A stretch of DNA of 32,432 nt from Geodermatophilus amargosae (lineage in GTDB: Bacteria; Actinomycetota; Actinomycetes; Mycobacteriales; Geodermatophilaceae). The notes beneath the pieces are model-generated. The model was not told the DNA's origin, ran no database searches, and worked only from the letters and a program-made list of their open reading frames with translations. Both the position numbers and the translations under genes were made by a program. Position 1 is the stretch's first letter; the number at the start of each line of letters is the position of its first letter. The stretch lies in contig NZ_FPBA01000034.1 of the NCBI RefSeq assembly GCF_900116515.1, positions 1 through 32,432 on the forward strand, given 5' to 3'. Below, in pieces: positions 14,487 through 22,735 of this stretch.

Positions 14487-14600
14487 ATGAGGACCAATCA
14501 GCACTGGGGCCCCGACCGCGCCGCGGCGGTGCCGGCGGCCCTACTCGGGCTCGAGACAGCCGCGCCGGAGCTGCACCAGCGAGCCAGGGCGGCGACGTGA
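14487..14600 (+). CDS. Small upstream ORF coupled to zinc-ribbon gene
   Basis: A 37-residue frame from ATG 14487, with GAGAGG nine bases upstream. It starts 'MRTNQHWGPDRAAAVPAALL'. Its TGA overlaps the GTG of the following gene (GTGA), which is the main reason to believe it is translated. No family is known; it could be a leader peptide that couples translation. Confidence 0.4.
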   Translation: MRTNQHWGPDRAAAVPAALLGLETAAPELHQRARAAT

Positions 14601-14740
14601 CCCCGCGGCCGTGCCGGTGCGGTCACTCACTGAAGGCTCATGAGCACCGGCGTGACACTGACCGCTGTGGGCGTTGCCCGTGCCGAACGTTTCACCCGCC
14701 GGTGGTCGGAACGCGTCGGGACCGGGTGCTGCGCCCTTGT
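14597..14740 (+). CDS. Zinc-ribbon-like N-terminal reading frame
   Basis: GTG 14597 overlaps the preceding stop and opens 'MTPRPCRCGHSLKAHEHRRD', followed by 'TDRCGRCPCRTFHPP'. The spacing CxCGHxxxxHxH...CxxCxCxxF is a recurrent actinobacterial small zinc-binding motif. After about 14735 this frame loses coding character, while the frame one step away gains a membrane helix (see the entry at 14640). A likely original product was a zinc ribbon followed by a membrane anchor, split here by a one- or two-base indel near 14730. The open frame itself continues to 15163. Confidence 0.5.
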
Positions 14741-15263
14741 CATGGTCGTGGTGTTGCTGGGGCTGGGCGCCGCGACGGCGCTGGTCGCGACCCGCGGTGG
14801 CGTGGACGGCGCCTCAGCGACGCAACCCCTAAACGAGGCCGAGTCCCCGCCGGGCGACCCGGCAGACGCCCCGCCGGCGAGCAGCAGCCGAGGGAGCGTG
14901 AGCACCACGGCCGCGGAGGAAGCGCCGAAGCCGGCGACCGTGCCAATCGGGACCGTTGGGCCGATGGCGCCTCAGAGCACGGCCCCGACGGTGACCAGCA
15001 GCGGGCCGGTGCCGAGGCCACTCACCCAGGCCGGGCTCCCGGGGACCAGGAGTGCTTCTCTGGCCAGACCACCCTCGCCTCGGGAGCTCGCTTCCTGCAC
15101 CCCGACCGCCTCACCTACCAACGGGCACGGCTCCGCCCGAACCCGCGGTCACAGGCCTGGTGAGGAAACGTCAGTCATGTCCGGCAGCTTCTCCGACAGC
15201 GGGGCGTCCGGCTGCCCGAGCCTTATGCCGGTCAGCGCGCCAGCGGCACCAGGACCGGGATGA
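14640..15263 (+). CDS. Single-pass membrane protein with Pro/Ala/Thr-rich tail
   Basis: A 207-residue frame from ATG 14640 with one membrane helix 'CCALVMVVVLLGLGAATALV' and a long low-complexity tail rich in Pro, Ala, Ser and Thr. The first 30 residues overlap the zinc-ribbon frame and may not be genuine N-terminus; the real protein may be the zinc ribbon fused to this anchor. The last 11 codons overlap the convergent gene at 15232. No family is recognised. Confidence 0.4.
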   Translation: MSTGVTLTAVGVARAERFTRRWSERVGTGCCALVMVVVLLGLGAATALVATRGGVDGASATQPLNEAESPPGDPADAPPASSSRGSVSTTAAEEAPKPATVPIGTVGPMAPQSTAPTVTSSGPVPRPLTQAGLPGTRSASLARPPSPRELASCTPTASPTNGHGSARTRGHRPGEETSVMSGSFSDSGASGCPSLMPVSAPAAPGPG

Positions 15264-16203
15264 CGGCCTCTCGGAAGGTCGGTGTCACCTGACCGTCCCG
15301 GCGGACGAGGTCCAACAGTGCGGCCACCTCATTGCCCTGCGGCCACACCGGCAGCTCCGCGATAGCGCGCAGGGACGTCAGCACCTCCTCGGAGGCCGGG
15401 CCGATGGCGCCCGGGTCTTGCTCGGCGTCGGCGAGGAGGTCCTGCAGGGCGCGGTGAGGCCCCGGGTCGGCCAGCTCCTGCAACGTGGGGACGGCAGCAT
15501 CAGCAAAGGCCTCGCTCAACTCGCCTCGCTCCGCAGCGTTCCGCACGTCCTCCAGCAGTGCGGCGGCACGGTCGGCGGTCTGGTCGGCGGGGACCTGATG
15601 GTCGAGGGCGATGAGGGGGTCGAGCAGACCCGGGCCGGCCGGGCCGAAAGCGGGCGGGTCCGCACCGACCGTCTGCACGAGGTCGATCAGCCGCTCGGGC
15701 CAGGCCACGCCGGCCAGCACCTCCTGCACCTGCTGCCCGACGGCGGCGGCGAGCCCTCCAGCGGCGACCGCCGCGCCGACGGCGTCGTGCGCCACGACCG
15801 CGGCCGAGCGCTGTTCTCCCCCGCCGAGCACCTCGACCTGCCGGAGGGTGTCGAGCACCTCGTCCGTCTCCGGTCCCGCGGCGTCGGGGTCGCCCTGCAC
15901 CAGGTCCTCGAGGTCGCTGATGGTGGCGCGCAGCTGATCCTCGGGCATCCGGGCAGTGCTGGGCACCGGCGGCAGGCCAGCCACCTCCGCAGACTGCGTC
16001 GAGCCGGCGGCCGGCTCATCCCCGGGCGACTCCCCAACGACGGTGGGAACCAGCCACAGCGCCAGGCCGAGGGCCGCGGCGGTCAGCACGCCGGCCCACG
16101 CCAGTCGCCTCCTGCGGCGTCGAGCGACCGGAACGGATCGCCGGTGGGCGGGTCCACCCGCGGGCCGGCCAGGGCCACCCGCACGGTCATCGAGGAGGGG
16201 CAC
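15232..16203 (-). CDS. Membrane-anchored acidic helical protein, unknown function
   Basis: 323 residues. A short Arg-rich cytoplasmic start ('ARRRRRRLAWAG') is followed by one membrane helix 'GVLTAAALGLALWLVPTVVG', and the rest is an acidic, mostly helical extracellular part. Two related segments are visible, each with 'L.D.L..A..DP.A.GP...EVL..LR' (for example 'LEDLVQGDPDAAGPETDEVL' and 'DLLADAEQDPGAIGPASEEV'), so the exterior seems to be an internal repeat. GTG 16203 is chosen because AGGAGG lies six bases upstream; the open frame upstream is not needed. No family is recognised. It converges with the zinc-ribbon/TM gene. Confidence 0.75.
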   Translation of the reverse strand: MPLLDDRAGGPGRPAGGPAHRRSVPVARRRRRRLAWAGVLTAAALGLALWLVPTVVGESPGDEPAAGSTQSAEVAGLPPVPSTARMPEDQLRATISDLEDLVQGDPDAAGPETDEVLDTLRQVEVLGGGEQRSAAVVAHDAVGAAVAAGGLAAAVGQQVQEVLAGVAWPERLIDLVQTVGADPPAFGPAGPGLLDPLIALDHQVPADQTADRAAALLEDVRNAAERGELSEAFADAAVPTLQELADPGPHRALQDLLADAEQDPGAIGPASEEVLTSLRAIAELPVWPQGNEVAALLDLVRRDGQVTPTFREAVIPVLVPLAR

Positions 16204-16284
16204 GCATTCCTCCTGTGCTCGAACGCGGGTTCCGCCGCAGAGCAGACAGGAAGCTGACGTGCCCCAAGGTAGGGCACCTGACAC

Positions 16285-16435
16285 ACGTTCCGCAGCGTCT
16301 CGGGATTGATTTCCAACTGCTTGCCGATCCGAGCCAACGCCCCTCGGTCGGGTCGCCGGGTCCTTACCGGGCCTCGACCGCCATCCGGGTTGCCCGCTCG
16401 CGCAGCTCGTCCGGGTACTTCCGCGATGCCGCCAT
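16285..16435 (-). pseudogene. IS3-family OrfA fragment, frameshifted
   Basis: ATG 16435 opens 'MAASRKYPDELRERATRMAV', a typical IS3-type OrfA helix-turn-helix start. It stops at a TAA after 'EAR', but the family sequence resumes in the next frame as 'GALARIGKQLEINPETLRN'. It ends where the expected Trp should follow. No OrfB remains. Confidence 0.65.
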
Positions 16436-16494
16436 GACTCTCATCCTTCCGGCGAAGGAGAGCCTCCATCAGACCCGGCGCGGGACACCCGGGA

Positions 16495-16625
16495 CATCCC
16501 GGTCACCCAGCGATCGGCGACAGCCGCAGCTCGGGCCAGGCTCTCGACACCCCGACCCTGGCCCGTCCATCACGAGCAACCCGTCCCGACAATCTTGCAC
16601 GAAATCGTAAATCGCTCCCTCCGGA
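16495..16625 (-). repeat. IS5-like element terminal region, copy 3
   Basis: Read on the minus strand this segment matches the region upstream of the IS5-like transposase copies at 0.9 and 9.1 kb, including 'CGGGACGGGTTGCTCGTGA' and a GTG start with 'VTGMSR' before similarity ends. It lies just beyond the stop of the deacetylase-like gene and next to the IS3 fragment. Confidence 0.6.
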
Positions 16626-16640
16626 CGAGCCTGGACGGGA

Positions 16641-17894
16641 TCAGGCCAGGAAGGACTGCCAGCCGGCGGCCGGGGGTGTGCCCACCGGCAGGGTGCGGAG
16701 CCGGTCGAGGACGGCGGGGTCCTGCACGTCCAACCAGGCCACCAGCTGACGGAAGGACACCAGGTGCACCTCGGGCCGGGCGGCGATGGCCCGCAGCGCG
16801 TCCTCCACCGCGTCCATGTAGATCCCGCCGTTCCACTGCTCGAAGTGGTTGCCGACGAACAGCGGGGCACGGTTGGTGGTGTAGGCCCGCTCGAAGCCGG
16901 CCAGATAGGCGTCGGTGGCCTGCTGGCGCCAGGTGTCATACATCGCCGGGTCGCCGGCCACGTCCCCCTGGGTCTGCCGGTACATGAGGTTGTAGTCCAT
17001 GGCGAGCGCGCTGGCGCTCTGGCTGGGGTCGGACGTCGGGAAGGGCACCGACGGCAGCGGAAAGTCCCACAGGCCCAGCTTCTTCCCGGGCCACACCTGC
17101 TGACCGCCGGGTGAGCTGGCGTCATACGCCCACCCCAGTGCGGCCGCGGCGGGCAGCAAGCCGTCCTGGCCCTCCAGGCACGGGGTGCGGCCGCCGATCA
17201 GCTCGACGTCGTAGTCAAAGGGCAGCGGCGGCAGGTCGCTGCGGCCGGTGGTGGTCTTCCAGGTCTGCACGAACCGCTTGGCCTGGGCGATCTCGCTGGC
17301 CCAATCCTCCGGGGACCAGAGCCGGACGCCGTTCTCGCCGCAGGAGTGACCGTTGAAGTGGGTGCCGATCTCGTGCCCGTCCAGCCAGGCCAGGCGGACC
17401 TCCGCCACCGTGTCCAGCACCTCCTGGGTCGTCAGGAAGCCGATGTCGGAGGAGCCCACCGGATGCCGTGGCGGGGCGTAGCGCATCCGGGCATCGGCCG
17501 GCAGCGCGTACACACCGCTGAGGAAGAAGGTCATCGACGCGCCGAGCTCCTGCGCCAGCGTCCGGAACCGAGGGAACAGACCGGTGGACAGATTGGCCGC
17601 GCCGTCCCAGGAGAAGACCACGAACTGGGGCGGCCGCTCGCCCGGCATCAGCCTCCGCGGGACGGGCTGATGAGGTGGCGGGCCGGTGTCGGCCGTCGAC
17701 CCGTCGCCGATCAGCCGCACCTCGGGTGTCGGGACCGGCGCAGAGTCAGGAGCCGGTATGGCCGAGGAGGTGGCGGGCGCAGACGTCGTCGACGCCGGCG
17801 CCGTGAACGAGCGACTTGCGGCACCGCAGCCGGCGGTGGCGAGCGTGGACGCCCCCGCCCAACCGAGCAGTGCCCGTCGGCTCAACTCCCGCAC
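16641..17894 (-). CDS. Polysaccharide deacetylase-like Tat lipoprotein
   Basis: 417 residues. The N-terminus 'RELSRRALLGWAG' has a twin-arginine-type motif, followed by 'LATAGC' with lipobox Cys23, so export by Tat and lipid anchoring are likely. A Ser/Thr/Pro linker leads to a NodB-like domain: 'FSWDG' (94-98) takes the place of the first catalytic motif, with one Asp instead of the usual pair, and 'GHEIGTHFNGH' (173-183) is the His-box with H179 and H183. Such proteins remove N-acetyl groups from cell-wall or capsule sugars, though the changed first motif makes activity uncertain. GTG 17894 has only a weak ribosome site. An IS5-like end lies just after the stop. Confidence 0.85.
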   Translation of the reverse strand: MRELSRRALLGWAGASTLATAGCGAASRSFTAPASTTSAPATSSAIPAPDSAPVPTPEVRLIGDGSTADTGPPPHQPVPRRLMPGERPPQFVVFSWDGAANLSTGLFPRFRTLAQELGASMTFFLSGVYALPADARMRYAPPRHPVGSSDIGFLTTQEVLDTVAEVRLAWLDGHEIGTHFNGHSCGENGVRLWSPEDWASEIAQAKRFVQTWKTTTGRSDLPPLPFDYDVELIGGRTPCLEGQDGLLPAAAALGWAYDASSPGGQQVWPGKKLGLWDFPLPSVPFPTSDPSQSASALAMDYNLMYRQTQGDVAGDPAMYDTWRQQATDAYLAGFERAYTTNRAPLFVGNHFEQWNGGIYMDAVEDALRAIAARPEVHLVSFRQLVAWLDVQDPAVLDRLRTLPVGTPPAAGWQSFLA

Positions 17895-18445
17895 AAGTCA
17901 TCACCGCTGGCGCCCACGCGTCCCCCCATGACCGGGCCCCGCGCCCTCGCCACCCCCATCGCGGCGGCCCGACGCACAGTATCGGCCCTGGGCGGATACG
18001 GAACCGCTCCAGGCTGCTCAAGACGAGGACGGAGCCGGGGTCTCGGTCGCTGGGCTCGGTTACCTTCGGAGGTGCTCCCTCACGGCCGATATGCGGGCTG
18101 ATCCTCGACGCGTTCGACGCGTTCGACGGGTCCGACGCCTTCAGTGCCGACCCGGCGCGGGTCCAAGGCGTCAGGCGCCGGGCGGCTGAGTCCCTCGCCG
18201 CTGCCGCGACGATCGTCCGCCAGGAGGTCCGCCGTCGGGAGCGACCATCCTGACTGCGCACAGGGGGACGCGCGTACTGGCCAGCTTTCGCACCAAACCG
18301 CTGCGAACCTCGGCGCGCGTGCCTGACGACCGGCTGTCGGTACTCGGCCGCGTCACCCAGGGACTGGCACACGCCCTGACCGCCAACTGCATGGAGTGCG
18401 CCAGGACCTCGTGGTGCTCCGGCTGGAGTTGAGCCTGTGGCCTAA
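17895..18445. other. Mostly gene-free stretch
   Basis: A plus frame ending at 18253 looks coding over its last 50 codons ('ESLAAAATIVRQEVRRRERP') but has no start codon with a ribosome site, so it is not called. A 9-bp unit GACGCGTTC is repeated twice at about 18108-18125. Promoter elements for the deacetylase-like gene should lie near 17900-17960. Confidence 0.3.
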
Positions 18446-18571
18446 CAGCTCGGCACCGAGCAGGTGCGGCGGTATCGCTTCGAGGACGGCGAGCTGGTCC
18501 TGCAGCCGCCGCCGGTGGAGCTCGCGGGTCGGCGCCTCATCCACGAGCTGCGGTGGCGCCGCGAGGACTGA
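18446..18571 (+). pseudogene. Lipocalin-like protein, C-terminal fragment
   Basis: Directly after a TAA the frame reads 'LGTEQVRRYRFEDGELVLQP' and ends 'ELRWRRED' with TGA at 18569-18571. The pattern 'GT.Q.R.....DG..L.L..PP......H...W.R' is that of the last two strands of the small lipocalin-like family. The preceding roughly 100 residues are missing. It lies next to a SnoaL-like gene. Confidence 0.45.
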
Positions 18572-18798
18572 GAGCCGCAGTCGACCACCTCGTCTACGTC
18601 CCCGAAAGTCTCGTCCGAGGGTCTCCGCAGCTGCCCTGTGTGCCGACCGCGGGCTCACCGCCGACCTTGGCTCCACCACTGGGATGAGGCGCAGCCCACC
18701 GGCGCGGAGCGCACCGGTGGGTGGTGCATCGACGCCAGGTCCCCGGCGGGTGGAGGCCAGGTGCGGTGGGACGTCGCGCCACCACCGCCGCCGCGCAG
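18572..18798. other. Short gene-free gap
   Basis: Nothing recognisable was seen between the lipocalin-like fragment and the end of the SnoaL-like gene. Confidence 0.4.
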
Positions 18799-19230
18799 TC
18801 ATGCTGACGGTGGCGACTCGACGCAGGGGTACTCGTGCAGCTCGGCGAATCGGCCGTCTCGCAACCGGTACAGCGTGACCAGGCGGATTCGCAGCCGCCG
18901 GCCGTCCTCCCGGTAGGTGGCCTCCCACAGGTACTCGGCGGCGACCCGGTCGGCCGCCGCGAAAGCGTCCAGGAGGGTGTAGCGACGTTCGCCCAGCCGT
19001 GCCGACACGCCGCGCACCGCGGCGTCGAGCTCCGCGCGGCTGCCGCTCCTGCCTGTGGGGAAGAAGGGTGTCGGAGCCTCCACCCACCGCACGTCCGGCG
19101 CGTAGAACTCGTCGAACACCCGCAGCGTCCGGGCCGCCGCCTCCTCGGCGTTGAGGCCAGCCGCGGCCGCCGCGTTGTAGGCGGCCACCATCCGCTCGAC
19201 GGTCTCGATGCCGGACCGGTTCCCGGTCAT
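18799..19230 (-). CDS. SnoaL-like / NTF2-like family protein
   Basis: 143 residues with the cone-shaped NTF2-like pattern. A first helix carries 'VERMVAAYNAAAA'; 'FDEFYAPDVRWVEAPTPFFP' is the typical 'FYAPD..W' turn; the final strands include 'VAAEYLWEATY', 'IRLVTLYRLRDGRFAELHEY'. Many members are small-molecule isomerases, hydrolases or binding proteins, so the function cannot be fixed. ATG 19230 has TAGGA seven bases upstream. Length is normal and the frame is intact. Its neighbour on the plus strand is a damaged methyltransferase gene with a start about 125 bp away. Confidence 0.88.
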   Translation of the reverse strand: MTGNRSGIETVERMVAAYNAAAAAGLNAEEAAARTLRVFDEFYAPDVRWVEAPTPFFPTGRSGSRAELDAAVRGVSARLGERRYTLLDAFAAADRVAAEYLWEATYREDGRRLRIRLVTLYRLRDGRFAELHEYPCVESPPSA

Positions 19231-19355
19231 GCGGAAGTCCTACCGGACAGCGCGCCGCGTGAGGAGGTCTGCTCCTCCGCGGGCCGATCTGCGCCATCCT
19301 GGACTCCGGGGTCTGGCCGGGCCCCGACCTCGCGCGAGTCGGAGCGGGTGCGGCC

Positions 19356-19892
19356 GTGTACGCAGGCGTCGACACTAGCCGGACCGTCGGGGTCGATGAG
19401 GTGGCCCGTCGCGTCGGCGAGCTGACCGACGCCGCGTTCGCCCTGGCCGCGGTCACCGGCGCCCTGCGCCCGGACACCTTCGACCTCACCGAGGAGCACG
19501 GCCGGGTCCTCGCCGAACTGGGGATGGCCGTCCGGCGCGAGCCAGGTGGGTGGGAGCTGGTGCCGCCGCTGGCCGAGCTGCCCGACCGGGTCCGCCGCGG
19601 GCTGGCGCAGCGGCTGGCGGTGACGCTGCGGCGGGCTGCGGCGGCCGCCGAGGGGCGGCTGTCCTGGGCCCGGCAGGACCTCGCGCTCAAGGTTGATCTC
19701 CGCCGGATGTCCGGCCCGGCCGGTCAGACGTTCGTCACGCAGCTGGCGCCCCGGCTGGGTGGTCTCGCCGACCGGCTCGCCGCGCCGGAGGCGGCTGTCC
19801 TCGACATCGGCACCGGGGTCGGGGGATCGCGGTCGCCCTCGCCGAGGCGAGCCCCTCGCTGCGGGTGGTCGGCATCGACGTGGCTGGCCCGC
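19356..19892 (+). pseudogene. SAM-dependent methyltransferase, frameshifted and 3'-truncated
   Basis: From GTG 19356 the protein has a helical N-terminal domain ('VARRVGELTDAAFALAAVTG', 'LRPDTFDLTEEHGRVLAELG') and reaches the Rossmann motif I 'VLDIGTGVGG'. At the GGGGG run (about 19827-19831) one base is missing: motif I continues in the next frame as 'IAVALAEASPSLRVVGIDVA', ending with the motif II acidic Asp. Right after that (about 19892) the sequence becomes the 3' end of the convergent membrane-protein gene, so the rest of the catalytic domain is absent. The frame called by the start stays open to 19937 but is nonsense. Confidence 0.7.
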
Positions 19893-20636
19893 GTCGGATG
19901 CCGGCGGCGAGGAGGGCGACTCCGACCGCCGCGATGAGGCGCCGCCGACGAGCACGCCGGTGGCGACGGTGAAGACGCGAGGAAGCTCGATTTGCATCTG
20001 GGTCTGGGTGACCACGGCGGGGCTGCCGTCGGCGTTCATGACGACGAGGCGGTAGTTCCCGTCCTGGATAGCCCAGGCCAGCTCGGCCTGCGACCCCGAG
20101 GTCGCGGAGACGACCCAGAAGTCCTGCTCCACGGGGAAAGCGGCCGTGGAGCCGCCCGGGTGCGTGATGACGGTGAGGTCGAACGGGTCGGAGTCGACCT
20201 CGGTGACCTCGTCGAAGGCGACCCCGGAGAGATAGTCGTCGACGGCCTCCGCGGGACCGACGCGGATGAACACACCGGCCGGATCTCCGGTCCGCGCCGA
20301 GATCTGCACGGTCGGCGGTCCGGTGACCGCCGCGATGCCGTGGACGTCGTCCATCGTGGCGCTGTCGGTGACGAGCGCGGCCGTGGACGTGGTGAACGGC
20401 TGCGGTCCGGAGTCCAGCGTGCTCGCCAGCCCGAACGCGATCATGACGGTGCCGGCGACCGCGCCGGCGATCAGGCCCAGGGCGGTCAGCATGACGCCGA
20501 CCGCAGTGAAGCTCCTGCTGGTCCTGACGGTTGTCGAGGCGGAAGCGTCGGTGAAGGCGGGGTCAGGGTGGTCATGGCAATACTGCGGGTGGGGTCTCCA
20601 GGCTGATGGGGTGCTGATGTCGCTGGCGCCGACCAC
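19893..20636 (-). pseudogene. Two-TM membrane protein of the ABC operon, 3' end damaged
   Basis: The frame from GTG 20636 has coding-like codons, a first membrane helix 'VGVMLTALGLIAGAVAGTVM' and an extracellular beta-rich domain ('GVFIRVGPAEAVDDYLSGVA', 'DFWVVSATSGSQAELAWAIQ', 'QIELPRVF'). It ends in a second helix that is split: after 'GVLVGGA' one base is missing near 19935-19944 and the helix continues in the next frame as 'LIAAVGVALLAAGIRRG'. It then meets the methyltransferase fragment without its own stop. In the frame as written it runs on to 19227 as nonsense. It lies 31 bp after the ABC permease and is probably part of that operon. The start is uncertain as no good ribosome site is visible. 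Confidence 0.6.
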
Positions 20637-20667
20637 GGGCGGAGGCGCCGCCCGTGGCCGGAGGCGG

Positions 20668-21489
20668 TCAGGCGTCGCGTCGGGTGAGCGCCACGGCGGC
20701 GGCGGTCAGGGCGGCGACGGCGTAGAGACTGAACACGCCCAGACCGGCCCAGGGTGGCAGGGACCCGGCGGTGGCGCCGGTCTGCACGACCGCCGCGCCG
20801 GCGTTGCCGGGCAGGTAGGGGCTGATCTGCGGGCTCAGCATGCCCAGCAGCGGAGTCACGAAGAGCAGCCCGAACAGCGCGGCCACCGCGCCGACCGCGC
20901 TGCGCAGCAGCGCGCCGAACGCGACGCCGAGGACCGCGGTGACGGCGAGCAGGAGCGATGCACCCACGACCGCGCGGGCCACGCCAGGGGTGGTCAGGGA
21001 GATGGTCACGTCCGCTGCCGCGAGGACGACCTTCACGGCGAGGAAGGCGGTGAGCGCCGCGGCGAGCGTCGCGACGAAGGCCACCGCGGCCGCGATGGCG
21101 GCCTTGGCCCACAGGACCGGCAGTCGCCTGGGAACCGCAGCGAACGACGCCCGGATGAGGCCGGTGGTGTACTCGCTGGTGACGACCAGGACCCCGAGTG
21201 CGGCGATCAGCAGTTGAGTGAAGCTCACGCCGGTGAGCGCGCCGCCGGTGGGATCGGTCCTGCTCCCCTCGCCGCCGGCCGGGTCGAGGCCGCCCAGGAG
21301 GACGCCCAGGGCCGGGAACAGCCCCGCCGCCACGATGCTGAGCACGCTGGCGACCAGCAGCCAGCCGGTGGAGCGCAGGCTGCGGAACTTGATCGCCTCG
21401 GCGGCGAACACCCGGCGCTGGGTCACCCGGATGCCGGTGGCGGCCGCGGCGGTGGGCGTCGCCTGGGAACGGTCGGTGATGGTGGTCAT
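20668..21489 (-). CDS. ABC-2 type transporter permease
   Basis: 273 residues with six hydrophobic helices and a cytoplasmic N-terminus containing 'VFAAEAIKFRSLRSTGWLL', the usual lead-in to helix 1 of ABC-2 permeases. 'LVVTSEYTTGLIRASFAAVP' is the typical 'EY..G.IR......P.R' motif between helices 2 and 3. ATG 21489 overlaps the stop of the ATPase gene (ATGA), so the two are translated together and form one exporter. The substrate is unknown; small exporters of this kind often move lipids, peptides or drugs. Confidence 0.93.
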   Translation of the reverse strand: MTTITDRSQATPTAAAATGIRVTQRRVFAAEAIKFRSLRSTGWLLVASVLSIVAAGLFPALGVLLGGLDPAGGEGSRTDPTGGALTGVSFTQLLIAALGVLVVTSEYTTGLIRASFAAVPRRLPVLWAKAAIAAAVAFVATLAAALTAFLAVKVVLAAADVTISLTTPGVARAVVGASLLLAVTAVLGVAFGALLRSAVGAVAALFGLLFVTPLLGMLSPQISPYLPGNAGAAVVQTGATAGSLPPWAGLGVFSLYAVAALTAAAVALTRRDA

Positions 21490-22421
21490 GCGGCGGCCCT
21501 CCCGGGGTCGGTGGTGGCGGGGGTGGTGGCCCGGTACTGGGTGTCGTGGGCGGTCATCGCCAGATAGGCGTCCTCGAGCGAGGCGTGGACGGGGACCAGT
21601 TCGGTCAGCAGAATCCGGGCCGCCAGCGCGGTCTCGGCGATCTGCGTGTTCGTGCGGCCGGTGACCGCCAGGACGTCCGGCTCCGGCCGGGTGATGGCCG
21701 CGCCGTCGGCCGACAAGCGCCGGGCCAGGTCGTCGGCCTGGGGGCTGCGGACCGTCACCTGCCCGGTGGCCGAGGCGGTCATCTCCTCCATGGAGACGTC
21801 GGCGATCAGCCGGCCACGGCCGAGGATCACCAGGTGGTCGGCCGTCAGCGCCATCTCGCTCATCAGGTGCGAGGAGACGAACACGGTGCGGCCCTCGGCG
21901 GCCAGCCCGCGCAAGAGCCCGCGGATCCAGCGGATGCCGTCGGGGTCCAGGCCGTTGACCGGTTCGTCGAGCAGGATCACTGCCGGATCGCCGAGCAGCG
22001 CGGCGGCGATGCCGAGTCGCTGGGCCATGCCGAGGGAGAAGCCGCCGACCCGACGGTCGGCAACCTGCCGCAGGCCGACCATGTCGACGACCTCGTCAAC
22101 GCGGGCGCGGCCGATGCCATTGGTGACGGCCAGCGCGCGCAGGTGGGCCAGCGCGCTGCGGCCGGGATGGGCAGCATTGGCGTCCAGCAGCGCCCCGACC
22201 TCGCGCAGCGGGGCGGGATGGTCGGCGTAGCGCCGTCCCGCGACCTGCACCTCCCCGCTGGTCGGGCGGTCGAGCCCGACGACGGCGCGCATCGTGGTGG
22301 ACTTGCCGGCCCCGTTGGGGCCGAGGAACCCGGTCACCCGTCCCGGCCGGACGGTGACGGTAAGGCCGTCGACAGCGGTGGTGCCGCCGTACACCTTCGT
22401 CAGGTTGCGGATCTCGATCAT
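21486..22421 (-). CDS. ABC transporter ATP-binding protein
   Basis: 311 residues. Walker A 'GPNGAGKST' (34-42), signature region 'FSLGMAQRLGIA' (128-139), where SLGM replaces the usual LSGGQ start as in many DrrA/bacitracin-type exporters, Walker B 'VILLDEP' (148-154), and the switch His in 'SSHLMSE' (His185). The C-terminal 90 residues form the extra domain common in ABC-2 exporter ATPases. ATG 22421 is preferred because CAGGG lies seven bases upstream; ATG 22427 is also in frame. It is first of the operon ATPase-permease-membrane protein on the minus strand. Confidence 0.94.
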   Translation of the reverse strand: MIEIRNLTKVYGGTTAVDGLTVTVRPGRVTGFLGPNGAGKSTTMRAVVGLDRPTSGEVQVAGRRYADHPAPLREVGALLDANAAHPGRSALAHLRALAVTNGIGRARVDEVVDMVGLRQVADRRVGGFSLGMAQRLGIAAALLGDPAVILLDEPVNGLDPDGIRWIRGLLRGLAAEGRTVFVSSHLMSEMALTADHLVILGRGRLIADVSMEEMTASATGQVTVRSPQADDLARRLSADGAAITRPEPDVLAVTGRTNTQIAETALAARILLTELVPVHASLEDAYLAMTAHDTQYRATTPATTDPGRAAA

Positions 22422-22735
22422 GGTCATCCCTGCATCACGTCGAACGGAACTGCGCCGGATGGCGCCAGGGCCAAGACGCTGGTGGCACCCGCTGATCAGC
22501 CGCTGTTGCTGCGCTGACGAGCCTCGGAGACAGCGGCACGACAGCGCATCGGGGTTCGCGCTCGGTCCGCGGCCGCGCCATCTGGCCGACCGCGCCCGAC
22601 AGCCAGCCGCAGCCCGCCAGCGTGGGCGGCGACGCGGCCGCTCCGCACTGCTCCGCCTGCCGGTGCACCGTTACCCGCCGGGTGGGCGTAGAGCCGGCGT
22701 GCCCGCCGATCACGGAGTGGTTGGGCGGCGCTGGG
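22422..22735. promoter_or_regulatory. Gene-free stretch upstream of the ABC operon
   Basis: No coding frame is supported. It should contain the promoter of the ABC operon; no clear motif could be picked. Confidence 0.35.

Noticed and set aside
18060..18253. Possible small plus-strand gene ending in a charged helix
   Set aside because: The end looks coding, but there is no start codon with a ribosome site and no family.
20486..20578. Alternative start 'MTTLTPPSPT' for the membrane protein at the end of the ABC operon
   Set aside because: Third codon positions in that frame are AT-rich and it stops after 29 residues; the frame from 20636 has normal codon use.
20266..21567. Open plus-strand frame of 433 codons opposite the ABC permease
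   Set aside because: Low-complexity Gly/Arg/Asp/Gln composition typical of antisense to a GC-rich membrane protein gene.
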